A stretch of DNA of 64,000 nucleotides from Plantactinospora mayteni (GCF_016862935.1 NZ_BONX01000035.1:1-64000); one strand, 5' to 3'; numbered from the stretch's first letter, positions 8,347 through 17,234 are shown. The notes: generated by a model from the sequence alone, not told the origin. Translations and numbers: made by a program.

Positions 8347-9132
8347 CTAATACTGCATAACACAGTAAACAACAGTCGGGTGTGTGAACCGGTACCAGCG
8401 GTTCCACCGGTAGTTCCGGGTGCACCTGTCGTCGTTGGAGGCCCCTGGGACGACGTCGACGATGTGAACGGTGCCCTTTGCCTTACACTTCGACGCGCCG
8501 ACGATCCAGCCCTTACCCTTTGGGAATTTGTAACAGTAATTGCGCACCAGGTGGAGCTCTACGCACAGGCGGTAGCCGTCTTCCGTAAGGTACGAGGACT
8601 CGGGATCGGCGCACTCGCCCCGTTCATAGTCCACCGAGACCACCCGATAGGTGCCACTCGTGCCGTTGCAGTTGCCAATTCCCTGGAAATCCCCGTCCTC
8701 GCTGACGGCGATGCACTGCCCGATTTTCGCGGGCGGCGGTGGCGGGGCTGCCTCGGTCGTCGAATCCTCCTCGGGCGGGGCGTACGTCTCCTCTGTAGCC
8801 GGCGGTGGGGGTGTCGTCCGTGACCGCACGGGAGCGGATCCGTCCGCGACGCCTGTCTGTCGGCCGTCGTCCATGTTGGAGACGACCAGCGCGCCCGCCG
8901 CGACCACGCAGGTCCCGAGCAGGCACAGTGCCAGCACTCCGGCGATGACAGCGATGATGACAGGCCCGTTGCGCTTTGGTGGCGCCAGTGGCGGCGGCGC
9001 CAGTGGCGACTGCGATGGCGATGGCGGCGGCGATGGTGGCGGCGATGGCGATGGCGGCGGCGCGGCCATGCCGGGGGCCGGTGGAGTCGCACCCTGATCG
9101 TCGGGCACGTCAGGCGGTGGAGGCGGCGTCAC
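8347..9132 (-). CDS. Proline-rich, membrane-anchored Cys-rich surface protein
   Basis: 261 aa from GTG 9132. The N-terminal 55 residues are almost all Pro/Ser. One transmembrane segment follows (PVIIAVIAGVLALCLLG), then a Thr/Pro/Glu linker. The extracytoplasmic C-terminal domain of about 125 residues has eight cysteines and probably four disulfides. It begins KIGQCIAVSEDGDF and resembles the LppU/SCO3897-type domain of actinobacterial envelope proteins. The start is uncertain because no ribosome site is visible; ATG 9069 is an alternative. The upstream side carries a transposase remnant, so the original promoter may have been disturbed. Function unknown. Confidence 0.65.
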   Translation of the reverse strand: MTPPPPPDVPDDQGATPPAPGMAAPPPSPSPPPSPPPSPSQSPLAPPPLAPPKRNGPVIIAVIAGVLALCLLGTCVVAAGALVVSNMDDGRQTGVADGSAPVRSRTTPPPPATEETYAPPEEDSTTEAAPPPPPAKIGQCIAVSEDGDFQGIGNCNGTSGTYRVVSVDYERGECADPESSYLTEDGYRLCVELHLVRNYCYKFPKGKGWIVGASKCKAKGTVHIVDVVPGASNDDRCTRNYRWNRWYRFTHPTVVYCVMQY

Positions 9133-9179
9133 CCGAGGATTGTCACATAGCCCTACAAAGGCGGCCAGATTCCCGGTCC

Positions 9180-9370
9180 GGGCCGGATCGGCCACCCTGC
9201 CCGACGCCAGTGTGGACGGTTGCCGCCGGTGGCTCCCGATCCGTCGCAGCATCACCAACCCCGACGAACTCGCCTACTACCTCTGCTTCGGTCCCGCCAA
9301 CACCGACGACGACACCCTGATCTGGGTCGCGGGCGCCCGGGGGCGATCGAGGAATGCTTCCAGAGCGAAA
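9180..9370 (+). pseudogene. Remnant of an IS701-family transposase
   Basis: A short stretch keeps the C-terminal signature of IS701-type transposases: CRRWLPIRRSITNPDELAYY followed by LCFGPANTDDDTLIWVAGARG. Near 9340 the frame shifts by one, and AIEECFQ continues in another frame before similarity ends. No start, no catalytic N-terminal part and no terminal inverted repeats are visible. It is a decayed insertion sequence fragment. Confidence 0.75.
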
Positions 9371-9399
9371 CACCGAACCAAACAGCTACCGGCGGAGTG

Positions 9400-9570
9400 C
9401 TAGCGCCGACCGAACATCGACCGCAGTGCGGCGACCAGCAGCACGGTGCCGAGGATGGCGCCCACGATCCGGACGCCCGGGATGTCGAACCAGCTCGGCT
9501 CCTCGGCGGCGAGCAGGTGGCGTGGCAGCTCGGTGAGGCGCGACGCGGTCTCCGGGATGCTGGACTGCAT
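9400..9570 (-). CDS. Small membrane protein, 56 aa
   Basis: An open frame from ATG 9570 (or 9591) to TAG 9400-9402. The N-terminal part is amphipathic (SRLTELPRHLLAAEEPSWFD) and the C-terminus is one membrane segment (IVGAILGTVLLVAALRSMF). A weak purine-rich motif precedes ATG 9570. No family was recognised. Composition and codon use look coding. Confidence 0.55.
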   Translation of the reverse strand: MQSSIPETASRLTELPRHLLAAEEPSWFDIPGVRIVGAILGTVLLVAALRSMFGRR

Positions 9571-9624
9571 TCCAGCACTCTCGCACGTCATCCCGGTCCT
9601 GTCGCACGTCCGGGGCCGTTCCGG

Positions 9625-9645
9625 CTAATAGGAAGGTTTATTGAC
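9625..9645 (+). promoter_or_regulatory. AT-rich imperfect palindrome upstream of the family 3 glycosidase
   Basis: An AT-rich patch with the core AATAGGAAGGTTTATT in otherwise very GC-rich DNA, 90 bases before the glycosidase start. It is roughly symmetric and could be a promoter or sugar-responsive operator. No exact match to a known operator is claimed. Confidence 0.35.
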
Positions 9646-9731
9646 TATTTGCTGAGGTGGTGTGACCATGGCAGCACCCGCCGCTACCAGGGCGGCGGCT
9701 GTCCACTGTAGATGCGGGGGGAACCGGCGGG

Positions 9732-11249
9732 ATGAGCGGAACGACGGACAACCTGTCCAGCCTGGCGGCGGCGGTGCTCCAGCCCGGGTTCGTCGGCACC
9801 ACCCGACCGCCGGACTGGGTGCGCCGCTGGCTCGGTGAAGGGCTCGGCGGGGTGGTGCTGTTCGCCCGCAACGTGGTCGACGCCGAGCAGGTCACCGCGC
9901 TGACCGACGCGATGCGGGCGGAGCGGCCGGACCTGCTGGTGGCGATCGACGAGGAGGCCGGCGACGTCACCCGGCTGGAGTCCCGGCTGGGCAGCTCCCG
10001 GCCGGGCAACCTGGCGCTCGGCGCGGTCGACGACCCCGAGCTGACCGAGGCGGTCGCCCGTGACCTCGGCGCCGAGCTGGCCGCCGCCGGCATCGCCCTG
10101 AACTACGCCCCGGACGCGGACGTGAACGCCAACCCCGACAACCCGGTGATCGGCGTACGATCCTTCGGGGCCGATCCGGGACTGGTCGCCCGGCACACCG
10201 CCGCCTGGGTACGCGGCCTCCAGTCGGCCGGGGTCGCCGCCTGTGCCAAGCACTTCCCCGGGCACGGGGACACCAGCGTCGACTCGCATCTCGACGTACC
10301 CCGGATCGCGGTCTCCCGGGCCCGGCTCGACGCCTGCGAACTGCCGCCGTTCCGGGCCGCGATCGACGCCGGGGTGCAGGCGGTGATGACCGGTCACCTG
10401 CTGGTCCCGGCGGTCGACGAGGAGTGGCCGGCGACGCTGAGTCGGCGGGTGCTGACCGACCTGCTCCGCGAGGAGTTGGGCTTCCAGGGTGTGGTGGTGA
10501 CCGACGGCATCGAGATGCGCGCGGTCGCCGACCGGTACGGCTTCGCCGGCGCCACCGTCCGAGCCCTGGTGGCCGGGGCGGACGCGATCTGTGTCGGCGG
10601 CGAGCACGCCGACGAGGTGGACGCGCTGCGGCTGCGGGACGCGATCGTGGACGCGGTACTCGCCGGGGTGTTGCCGGAGGAGCGCCTGGTCGAGGCGGCC
10701 AAGCGGGTCGGCCTGCTGGCCGCGTGGAGTGGTGCCGCCCGGGCCCAGCGCGCCGAGTGGACGCCCGCCAGTCCGGACGGCTCCCCGCTGGGCCTGGCCG
10801 CCGCACGTCGGGCGGTACGGGTGACCCACGACGCCGGCCCGGCCGTGCTGCCGTTGACCGGCCCGGCCCACGTGCTGGAGTTCGAGCCGCCCCGGAACAT
10901 CGCGATCGGCGCCGAGACCCCGTGGGGAGTGGGTGCCCCGCTGACCGCCCTGCTACCCGGCACCACCACCGTACGACTGGCAGCCGGTGACCTGGCCGCC
11001 GACCACGCCCCGCCGACCGGGGCGCTCGACGGAGCGGTCGGCCGACCACTGGTGCTGGTGGTCCGCGACCTGCACCGGCACGACTGGATGGCAGCGGCGG
11101 TACGCCGAATCCTGGCCGACCGCCCGGACGCCGTGGTGGTGGAACTCGGGGTACCGTCGATTGTCGCCGGCCGGGTGCACCTGGCCACGTACGGCGCCAC
11201 CCGGGCCGCCGGTCGGGCCGCAGCCGAGGTGCTCGCTGGACGGTCCTGA
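9732..11249 (+). CDS. Glycoside hydrolase family 3, NagZ-like beta-N-acetylhexosaminidase
   Basis: 505 aa. The catalytic barrel holds the NagZ signature KHFPGHGDTSVDSHLD at about residues 175-190, which includes the catalytic His/Asp dyad, and the nucleophile region VVTDGIEM at about 256-263. LFARNV and VAIDEEAGDVTRL near the N-terminus are also typical. The C-terminal about 150 residues form a second domain. No signal peptide is visible, so a cytosolic role in recycling cell-wall N-acetylglucosamine is likely, which is an inference. ATG 9732 follows a G-rich stretch. An AT-rich candidate operator lies upstream. Confidence 0.9.
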   Translation: MSGTTDNLSSLAAAVLQPGFVGTTRPPDWVRRWLGEGLGGVVLFARNVVDAEQVTALTDAMRAERPDLLVAIDEEAGDVTRLESRLGSSRPGNLALGAVDDPELTEAVARDLGAELAAAGIALNYAPDADVNANPDNPVIGVRSFGADPGLVARHTAAWVRGLQSAGVAACAKHFPGHGDTSVDSHLDVPRIAVSRARLDACELPPFRAAIDAGVQAVMTGHLLVPAVDEEWPATLSRRVLTDLLREELGFQGVVVTDGIEMRAVADRYGFAGATVRALVAGADAICVGGEHADEVDALRLRDAIVDAVLAGVLPEERLVEAAKRVGLLAAWSGAARAQRAEWTPASPDGSPLGLAAARRAVRVTHDAGPAVLPLTGPAHVLEFEPPRNIAIGAETPWGVGAPLTALLPGTTTVRLAAGDLAADHAPPTGALDGAVGRPLVLVVRDLHRHDWMAAAVRRILADRPDAVVVELGVPSIVAGRVHLATYGATRAAGRAAAEVLAGRS

Positions 11250-11333
11250 TCGGAGGGTCGATACCCGATCCACACCAGGGCTGTCACCAAGGGTGCCCCC
11301 ACGTTCACGGCGAGTCGCGGTATCGTTCTTCTG

Positions 11334-12110
11334 GTGACCCCTCGCTGGCAGCGGGCCGCCCTCACCCCGTCCTGGATCAGGTGGCTTCCCTGCGCCTTCG
11401 TCTACCTCACCGTCGTTCCTGGGGAGTCCCGGTTCCGCCGGTCGGCCTGGTCGACGATCGTCCCGTGGGAGGGCTTGGCGTGGTGTGACCCCGGCAGCGT
11501 CGACGAGTGGGTGGAGCGGGCCCGGCGGCGCCGTACCGGCCGGGACGCCGAGGACGCCGAGCTGCACGCCCGGCAGCACTACGCCTGGATGGTGCGGATC
11601 CGCGCCACCCGGATCGAGCTGTTCGCCGAGATGTGCCGGCGGCGCGACGTCCCGGTCCCGCACACCGTCGGCGAGCTGCTGCTCTGCCTGGCCGAGTTCG
11701 GCCTCTTCGAGCTGGCCGAACAGGACGGTGACGATCCGTGGGTCACGCCCCGGCTGGACCGCGACCCGCTGGAGGTGCTGCCGCTCTCGGCGGCGGAGCG
11801 GGAGTTGGAGGCCCGGGCACAGCGGGACGACCAGGCCGTACTGGTGGCCATCGCGATCCGCCGGCTGGCCCAGCGCACCCGGCGGCGATGGCGGCGCCGG
11901 GTGGTCAGTACCAGCCTGACCAGCCTGGCCGGCGCGGCCGGCGTAACCGAGGAGCAGGCCCGGCGCTCGCTCGCCGACCTCGGTCAGATCGCCGAGCTGG
12001 GCGTCGACGCCGGCCGTGGTGGCGACTGGCTGCGGCTCAGCGTGCCCTGGCCCGACTTCCGGCTCCGCTTCCCGTTCACCGAACTACCCGCCCCGGAGCA
12101 CGCGATCTGA
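11334..12110 (+). CDS. Hypothetical protein, possible DUF6042 type
   Basis: A 258-aa soluble protein from GTG 11334. The middle is rich in Arg/Ala helices. A winged-helix-like segment (SLAGAAGVTEEQARRSLADL) sits at about residues 195-220 and the C-terminus ends WLRLSVPWPDFRLRFPF. I associate this pattern loosely with actinobacterial DUF6042 proteins but cannot confirm it. No catalytic motif or membrane segment is seen. It is convergent with the sugar dehydrogenase gene. Confidence 0.7.
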   Translation: MTPRWQRAALTPSWIRWLPCAFVYLTVVPGESRFRRSAWSTIVPWEGLAWCDPGSVDEWVERARRRRTGRDAEDAELHARQHYAWMVRIRATRIELFAEMCRRRDVPVPHTVGELLLCLAEFGLFELAEQDGDDPWVTPRLDRDPLEVLPLSAAERELEARAQRDDQAVLVAIAIRRLAQRTRRRWRRRVVSTSLTSLAGAAGVTEEQARRSLADLGQIAELGVDAGRGGDWLRLSVPWPDFRLRFPFTELPAPEHAI

Positions 12111-12186
12111 CCGCTCGGAGGAAGACGACGGCGCCTCCTACATCACCGGCACGGTCGATCCGGAAGGTCGGCCGATCCGGCACCGG

Positions 12187-13314
12187 TTACGGGACCAGTC
12201 GGAGGATGCGGTCGTCGTCGGCCTCCGGCGAGCCACGCCCGTCGCGGTTGGAGGTGAGCACCCACAGCGACCCGTCCGGCGCCGGGGCGACGTGCCGGAG
12301 CCGGCCGTACTCGCCGGTCAGCAGCGCCTCGGCGCCCTGCCCGTCGGTGCCGATCCGATAGAGCCGCTGCCCGCGTAGGCAGGCGAGCCAGACCCGGTCG
12401 CCGACCACCGCCAGCCCGCTCGGGGACGCCTCGGCGGTGCCCCAGGTGGCGATCGGGGCGACGAACCGGGAGTCGTCGGAGTCGCCCTCCACCTCCGGCC
12501 AGCCGTAGTTGCCGCCCGGCGTGATCCGGTTGAGTTCGTCGTAGTGGTTCTGGCCGAACTCGGCCGCGTACATGGTGCCGTCGGCGTGCCAGCCGAGCCC
12601 CTGCACGTTGCGGTGCCCGTAGCTGTAGACCAGGGTGTCGCCGAACGGGTTGCCCGGGGCGGGGCGGCCGTCCGGGGTCATCCGCAGGATCTTGCCCGCC
12701 AGGCTGTTCCGGTCCTGTGCGGCGTCCCGGTCCCCGGCGTCCCCGGTACCGACGTAGAGCATGCCGTCCGGGCCGAAGGCGATCCGCCCGCCGTTGTGCG
12801 TACGCGAGCCGCGCGGGATTCCGCTCAGCACGATCTCCGGGCTGCCCTCGCCGAGGCGCAGCCGGGCGACCCGGTTGTCGTCGTCGGCGGTGTAGTAGAC
12901 GTACACCCAGCGGTCGGTGGGGTAGTCGGGGGAGACGGCAAGGCCGAGCAGGCCGCCCTCGCCGGCCGGTGTCGCCTCCTCGATCCGGGCCACCTCGCGG
13001 GCCTCGCCGCCGGTGACCTGGAGGACCCGTTTGCTGTCCCGCTCGGTCACCAGGGCCGAGCCGTCGGGGAGGAAGGCCAGTCCCCAGGGCGCCTCCAGGT
13101 TCGCCACCAGGGTCTGCACCGTGCCGGCCCGGGCCCGGGGTGCGTCCGAGACCGACGGGTCGGCGAACCAGCCCCGCCACAGCCCCACTCCGACGACGGC
13201 GGCGACCAGCGCCGCCACCACGACCACCACGGTGATCCACCGACCCGCCCGGCCCGTCGTGCGCACTTCCGGCTCCGCCACGGGTACGACGGTAGCCCGT
13301 CGCCGGGACCGCAC
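12187..13314 (-). CDS. PQQ-dependent sugar dehydrogenase (glucose/sorbosone type)
   Basis: 375 aa from GTG 13314, 20 bases past the GNAT stop, with a G-run as ribosome site. A membrane anchor or signal segment (WITVVVVVAALVAAVVGVGLW) is at residues about 26-46. The rest is a six-bladed propeller with hallmarks of soluble glucose dehydrogenases: LEAPWGLAFLPDGSALVTER, GEGGLLGLAVSPDY, RTHNGGRIAFGPDGMLYVGTGD, YSYGHRNVQGL and GGNYGWPEVEG. The His in SRTHNGG matches the general base. The enzyme should oxidise a sugar outside the membrane, but the substrate cannot be told. No PQQ synthesis genes are nearby. Confidence 0.88.
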   Translation of the reverse strand: MRSRRRATVVPVAEPEVRTTGRAGRWITVVVVVAALVAAVVGVGLWRGWFADPSVSDAPRARAGTVQTLVANLEAPWGLAFLPDGSALVTERDSKRVLQVTGGEAREVARIEEATPAGEGGLLGLAVSPDYPTDRWVYVYYTADDDNRVARLRLGEGSPEIVLSGIPRGSRTHNGGRIAFGPDGMLYVGTGDAGDRDAAQDRNSLAGKILRMTPDGRPAPGNPFGDTLVYSYGHRNVQGLGWHADGTMYAAEFGQNHYDELNRITPGGNYGWPEVEGDSDDSRFVAPIATWGTAEASPSGLAVVGDRVWLACLRGQRLYRIGTDGQGAEALLTGEYGRLRHVAPAPDGSLWVLTSNRDGRGSPEADDDRILRLVP

Positions 13315-13333
13315 CGCCGCGCCCCCGGGCGGC

Positions 13334-13618
13334 TCAGTCGCCGGCCACCACCGAGGTGTACTCGGGATGCCGTTCGAGGTAGGAGAGCAGGAACGGGCAG
13401 GTGATTCGGACCCGCTCGCCCCGGTCGCGGAGCTGGTCGAGGGTGCCCCGGGCCAGCGCGCTGCCGACGCCCTTGCCCTCGAACCGCTGGTCGACCTCGG
13501 TGTGCACCAGCACCATCGTCCCGGACTCGACCCGGTAGCCGACGAAGCCGGCCAGGGCGTCGTCGACCAGGATCTCGAAGCGGCGACGGGCGGGATTCTC
13601 TTCGACGAGGAGGCTCAC
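13334..13618 (-). CDS. GNAT-family N-acetyltransferase, short COG2388 type
   Basis: 94 aa, the usual size for this minimal acetyltransferase family. It contains FVGYRVESGTMVLVHTEVD, then FEGKGVGSALARGTLDQLR, the acetyl-CoA binding loop, and CPFLLSYLERHPEY at the end. Its ATG overlaps the stop of the desulfurase-like gene by ATGA. The substrate is unknown; members of this family sometimes act on small metabolites or proteins. Confidence 0.88.
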   Translation of the reverse strand: MSLLVEENPARRRFEILVDDALAGFVGYRVESGTMVLVHTEVDQRFEGKGVGSALARGTLDQLRDRGERVRITCPFLLSYLERHPEYTSVVAGD

Positions 13619-14868
13619 CGGAGCAATTCTCCACCCACCAGCCCGGTGGCGCCGGTGACCCCGCCCACCACCAGCCGGTCGAGTTCGGCGAGCAGCCGGT
13701 CGACGTCCTCGGCCGTGTTGTAGTGGTAGACGCTGGCCCGGACCGCCCCGCCACTGTCCCGCAGGCCCAGCGCCGAGAAGTACTCGTACGCGTAGTAGTC
13801 GCCGGCCGAGACGCAGACCCCGCGCTCGCCGAGCGCGGCGGCGGTCTGCCCCGGAGTCTGGCCGGCGAGCCGGAACGAGACGGTCGGGCAGCGGTGCCGG
13901 GGCGAGCCGTGGACGGTAATCCCGGGCAGCCCGGTGAGGCCCCGGTGCAGCCGGTCGAAGAGCTGCTCCTCGTGGCTCAGCGCGGCGGCGAGACCGGCCC
14001 GTACCCGGGCCCGCCGGTCGCCGGTGGCAGCCGGGTCCAGCCCGGCGAGGTGGTCGACGGCGGCCCGGATCCCGGCCAGCAGCGGAAAGCTCGGCGTGCC
14101 GAGTTCAAACCGCTCCGGCGCCCGGTCGGGCGAGGGCAGCAGCTTGGCCGGGCGCAGTTCCGCCCAGCGGGCCGGGTCGGCGACGACGGCCGCCACGTGC
14201 GGGCCGGACCACTTGTACGCGCTGGTCACGTAGAAGTCGGCACCGAGTGCGGCGACGTCGGTGGGGCCGTGCGGGGTGGCGTGCACCCCGTCGACGTAGA
14301 CCAGGGCACCGGCCGCGTGCGCGGTCGCGGCGATCCCGGCCACGTCCGGTACCGTGCCGATGGCGTTGCTGCCGGCGGTGAGCGCCACCACCCGGGTACG
14401 TGGTCCGACCAGGTCGGCGTACTGCCCGGCCGGGAGTTCGCCGGTCTCCGGGTCGAACTCGGCCCACCGGACGATCGCGCCGGTCGCCTCGGCGGCCTGT
14501 ACCCAGGGCCGGACGTTGGCGTCGTGGTCGAGCCGGGAGACCACCACCTCGTCGCCGGGCCGCCACGCCTGACCGAGGGTACGGGCCAGGTGGTAGGTCA
14601 GCGCGGTCGCGCTCGGCCCGAACACCACCCCGTCCGGCGTGCCCCCGACCAGATCGGCGACCGCCTGGCGGGCCGCGGCCACCAGGTCGCCGGAGCGCTG
14701 CCCAGGCACGTGTGCGCTGCTGAGGTTGGCCACCGCGGTCCGCATGGTGCCGGCCACCGCGTCGGCGACCGGGGCGGCCACCTGGGTACCGGCGGCCCCG
14801 TCGAAGTGCGCGTATCCCTCGGCGAGGGCGGGGTAGGCGGCCCGGACCCGGGCGATCTCGAACGGCAT
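13615..14868 (-). CDS. Cysteine desulfurase-like PLP aminotransferase class V
   Basis: 417 aa from ATG 14868. It is a fold-type I PLP enzyme: LDHDANVRPW, VVALTAGSNAIGTVPDV, YVDGVHATPHGPTDV and the PLP lysine in VTSAYKWSGPH at about residue 205. Its sequence style matches the CsdA-like 'cysteine desulfurase-like protein' family rather than IscS or SufS, and no suf or isc genes are nearby. It could be a desulfurase, selenocysteine lyase or an unrelated lyase; the substrate is open. The longer upstream frame to 15477 runs antisense through the next gene and is not used. Confidence 0.85.
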   Translation of the reverse strand: MPFEIARVRAAYPALAEGYAHFDGAAGTQVAAPVADAVAGTMRTAVANLSSAHVPGQRSGDLVAAARQAVADLVGGTPDGVVFGPSATALTYHLARTLGQAWRPGDEVVVSRLDHDANVRPWVQAAEATGAIVRWAEFDPETGELPAGQYADLVGPRTRVVALTAGSNAIGTVPDVAGIAATAHAAGALVYVDGVHATPHGPTDVAALGADFYVTSAYKWSGPHVAAVVADPARWAELRPAKLLPSPDRAPERFELGTPSFPLLAGIRAAVDHLAGLDPAATGDRRARVRAGLAAALSHEEQLFDRLHRGLTGLPGITVHGSPRHRCPTVSFRLAGQTPGQTAAALGERGVCVSAGDYYAYEYFSALGLRDSGGAVRASVYHYNTAEDVDRLLAELDRLVVGGVTGATGLVGGELLR

Positions 14869-14943
14869 GGCAGGCACGATATCGGCCGTTGCCGCGAACT
14901 CGGCCCGGCCGTTGTCTGGATCTCTCCAGGTACCCTCGGTGGG

Positions 14944-15303
14944 GTGACGAATCCCCCGTACCGCCAAATGACCACCGTCCGTCGTGCCGCCGGCCTCGTC
15001 GCCGGCCTGGCCCTCGGTGTGGCCGTCCTGGCCGGCTGTAGCTCCGAGGGCGCCACCACAGACTGCGGGCTGGACGCCTGCACCGTCACCTTCGACCGGG
15101 GCGTCGACGCCCAGGCCAGCCTGCTCGGGGTCGAGGCCAAACTGATCGGCGTCGACGGCGACGTGGTGACCCTCGAGGTCGCCGGTGAGCAGTTGTCGCT
15201 GACCGTCGGCCAGCAGGCCACCGAGGTCGGCGGCCTGTACGCCACCGTGCAGAGCGCCGACGCCGACCAGGTGGTCGTGCGGATCGGCCAAAACGCCGGC
15301 TGA
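14944..15303 (+). CDS. Small lipoprotein, 119 aa
   Basis: A signal peptide with lipobox (GVAVLAGC) at residues about 24-32 predicts lipidation and export. The mature part is about 88 residues with a Cys pair (TDCGLDACTVTF) and beta-rich repeats such as VVTLEVAGEQLSLTVG. The family is not recognised. GTG 14944 is used; ATG 14968 would also give an intact signal peptide. The bases around the stop codon are echoed twice downstream. Confidence 0.75.
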   Translation: MTNPPYRQMTTVRRAAGLVAGLALGVAVLAGCSSEGATTDCGLDACTVTFDRGVDAQASLLGVEAKLIGVDGDVVTLEVAGEQLSLTVGQQATEVGGLYATVQSADADQVVVRIGQNAG

Positions 15304-15345
15304 GCCGCGACCCGGGCTGAGTGAACCGGGCTGAGCCGTGACCCG
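15298..15345. repeat. Stop-codon echo repeat after the lipoprotein gene
   Basis: GGCTGAGCCGCGACCCG at 15298-15314 spans the lipoprotein stop codon. It recurs as GGCTGAGCCGTGACCCG at 15329-15345, with a partial copy (GGCTGAGTGAACCGG) between. This is a local duplication of the gene's 3' end. Confidence 0.75.
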
Positions 15346-15475
15346 GGGCGGCGGTGGCGGTCGACCGCCACCGCCGGCCACCCGGCCGGGGGTCACCGCC
15401 GAGGCGAGGGGCGCACCGGCCCGGCCCGAGGCTCCGGACGTTTGGAAATCGTCCTGATCGGTCATTGACCCGCCC

Positions 15476-15786
15476 ATGTCAGCGACTTCTACCGCTGGAG
15501 CGAGCGCGGCCCGCGCCGCCGACAGCGAGCCCCTGGAATTCCTCGCCCGGGCCGGCTCCGTCGGTTACCGGCTCGTCCACCTGCTCTTCGCCTGGCTGGC
15601 ATTGCAGATCGCCCGGTGTTGACGGCCGTGGTGAACTCCGACCCGGACCGGGCCCGGGGGCTGGACGCCGCCCCGCACACGTCGCGGGAGCAGGCGTACG
15701 GGTTGATTCTGCGCACGCTGCTGGCGCTCGGCATCGCCGTGTTCGCCCTGTGCTGCCTGGTCCAGGCGAGGTACCGGAAGGGCTGA
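15476..15786 (+). pseudogene. Internally deleted, frameshifted DUF1206 membrane protein
   Basis: The first frame (15476-15622) gives an N-terminus with LEFLARAGSVGYRLVHLLFA and WLALQIA, then stops. A second frame (15619-15786) gives GLDAAPHTSREQAYG and LALGIAVFALCCLVQARYR. These two pieces match the start and end of DUF1206 proteins, which normally have about 270 residues and six membrane helices. The middle four helices are missing and the frame is broken, so this is a decayed copy. Confidence 0.75.
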
Positions 15787-15913
15787 CCTGGATTCATCGG
15801 GCTTTCTGGGGCATTCTACGTTTTGGCCCCACGCGCTTCGCAGCCCTCGTCAGGTGCGGCTCGGGAGAGTTCCCGCAGCCGCACCCGGCTTCGGCGTGGA
15901 AGGAAGAACATTG

Positions 15914-17131
15914 GTGGACAGCTATCTGTGGACGGTCATCGCCACGGTGGGCGCGGCGCTGCTCGCGCTCGCCGTGGTGGAGGTGGTGCACCGGACCGTA
16001 CGCCGACTCGGGCGCCGGACCGTGCTGCTCAGCGAACTCTCCGAGCACTCGTACCGGCCCTTCCAGGTCGCCGCGACCGTGCTGGCGATCCAGTTCGGGA
16101 TCCGATTCAGCACCGGCTACGGCGTCGGTACGCCCTGGCGGCAGGGCCTGCTGCACCTGCTCGTCCTGGCGGTCATCGGCACCACCGCCTGGCTGGTCGC
16201 CTCGCTGCTGCTGGTCAGCGAGGACACCGCGCTGGCCCGGTTCCGGATCGACGTGCCGGACAACCGGCAGGCCCGGCGGATCAAGACCCAGATCGTCATG
16301 CTGCGCCGGGTCACCGTCGCGGTCATTGTGGTGTTGGCCGCCGGGGTGATGCTGATGACCTTCCCCAGCGTGCGCGGGGTCGGTGCCAGTGTGCTCGCCT
16401 CGGCCGGGGTGATCGGGGTGGTCGCCGCGCTGGCCGCGCAGAGCGTGCTCGGCAACGTCTTCGCCGGGCTGCAACTGGCGTTCAGCGACGCGGTCCGGCT
16501 GGACGACGTGGTGGTGGTCGAGGGGGAGTGGGGCCGGATCGAGGAGCTGACCCTCAGCTACGTGGTGGTGCAGATCTGGGACGACCGGCGGCTGATCCTG
16601 CCGACGTCGTACTTCACCACCAAGCCGTTCCAGAACTGGACCCGTACCCAGGCCGCCGTGCTCGGTACCGCCGAGTTCGAGGTGGACTGGTCGGTGCCGG
16701 TGCAGGCGATGCGCGAGGAGTTGCGCCGGCTGGTGGAGGGTACCGAGCTGTGGGACGGGCGGACCTGCGTACTCCAGGTCACCGACGCGGTCGGCGGGAT
16801 GGTCCGGCTGCGGGCCCTGGTCAGCGCCGCCGACGCGCCGAGGCTCTGGGACCTGCGCTGCCTGGTCCGGGAGCACCTGGTCGGCTGGGTACGGGACCAG
16901 CGGCCGACCGCGCTGCCCCGGCTGCGTACCGAGGTCGGCGACGCCTCCGGCCGGCTGCCCTGGCAGTGGGTCGAGCCGCGCGGTCCGGTGCCCGGCGGCA
17001 CGGCCGACAACCGGCCGGCCGAGCACGAGCCGCCGGACGACGCCCGGCTCTTCGGCGGTACCGACGACGGCGAGGCCCGGAGCAGTGCCTTCGTCGGCCC
17101 CGACGAGCCGGCCGAGCCGCCGCCACGCTGA
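15914..17131 (+). CDS. MscS-family mechanosensitive ion channel
   Basis: 405 aa. Several membrane helices in the first 190 residues lead to the pore helix with VGASVLASAGVIGVVAALAA then QSVLGNVFAGLQLAF, the MscS signature. The beta domain follows with DDVVVVEGEWGRIEELTLSY and LILPTSYF. A disordered acidic tail of about 60 residues ends the protein. GTG 15914 (or TTG 15911) follows GGAAG; earlier starts lack support. The channel would release osmolytes on hypo-osmotic shock. The family is clear; gating properties are unknown. Confidence 0.92.
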   Translation: MDSYLWTVIATVGAALLALAVVEVVHRTVRRLGRRTVLLSELSEHSYRPFQVAATVLAIQFGIRFSTGYGVGTPWRQGLLHLLVLAVIGTTAWLVASLLLVSEDTALARFRIDVPDNRQARRIKTQIVMLRRVTVAVIVVLAAGVMLMTFPSVRGVGASVLASAGVIGVVAALAAQSVLGNVFAGLQLAFSDAVRLDDVVVVEGEWGRIEELTLSYVVVQIWDDRRLILPTSYFTTKPFQNWTRTQAAVLGTAEFEVDWSVPVQAMREELRRLVEGTELWDGRTCVLQVTDAVGGMVRLRALVSAADAPRLWDLRCLVREHLVGWVRDQRPTALPRLRTEVGDASGRLPWQWVEPRGPVPGGTADNRPAEHEPPDDARLFGGTDDGEARSSAFVGPDEPAEPPPR

Positions 17132-17178
17132 CCACAGGCGCGCTGTCCGCAGCCGTGCTGACCGGCGCCGCGCCGAGC

Positions 17179-17234
17179 GCCACGCCTGCGGACCGTCGCG
17201 CTGACCGCCACGCCTGCGGACCGTCGCGCTGACC
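17179..17234. repeat. Tandem 28-bp repeat, two exact copies
   Basis: Two identical 28-base units (17179-17206, 17207-17234), each starting GCCACGC and ending CGCTGACC. The same GCCACGCTGACC string spans the stop codon of the mscS gene at 17122-17133, so the array looks like an expanded echo of the gene's 3' end. Confidence 0.85.

Noticed and set aside
9732-11249. Secreted glycosidase
   Set aside because: No signal peptide is visible at the N-terminus, so a cytosolic location is preferred.
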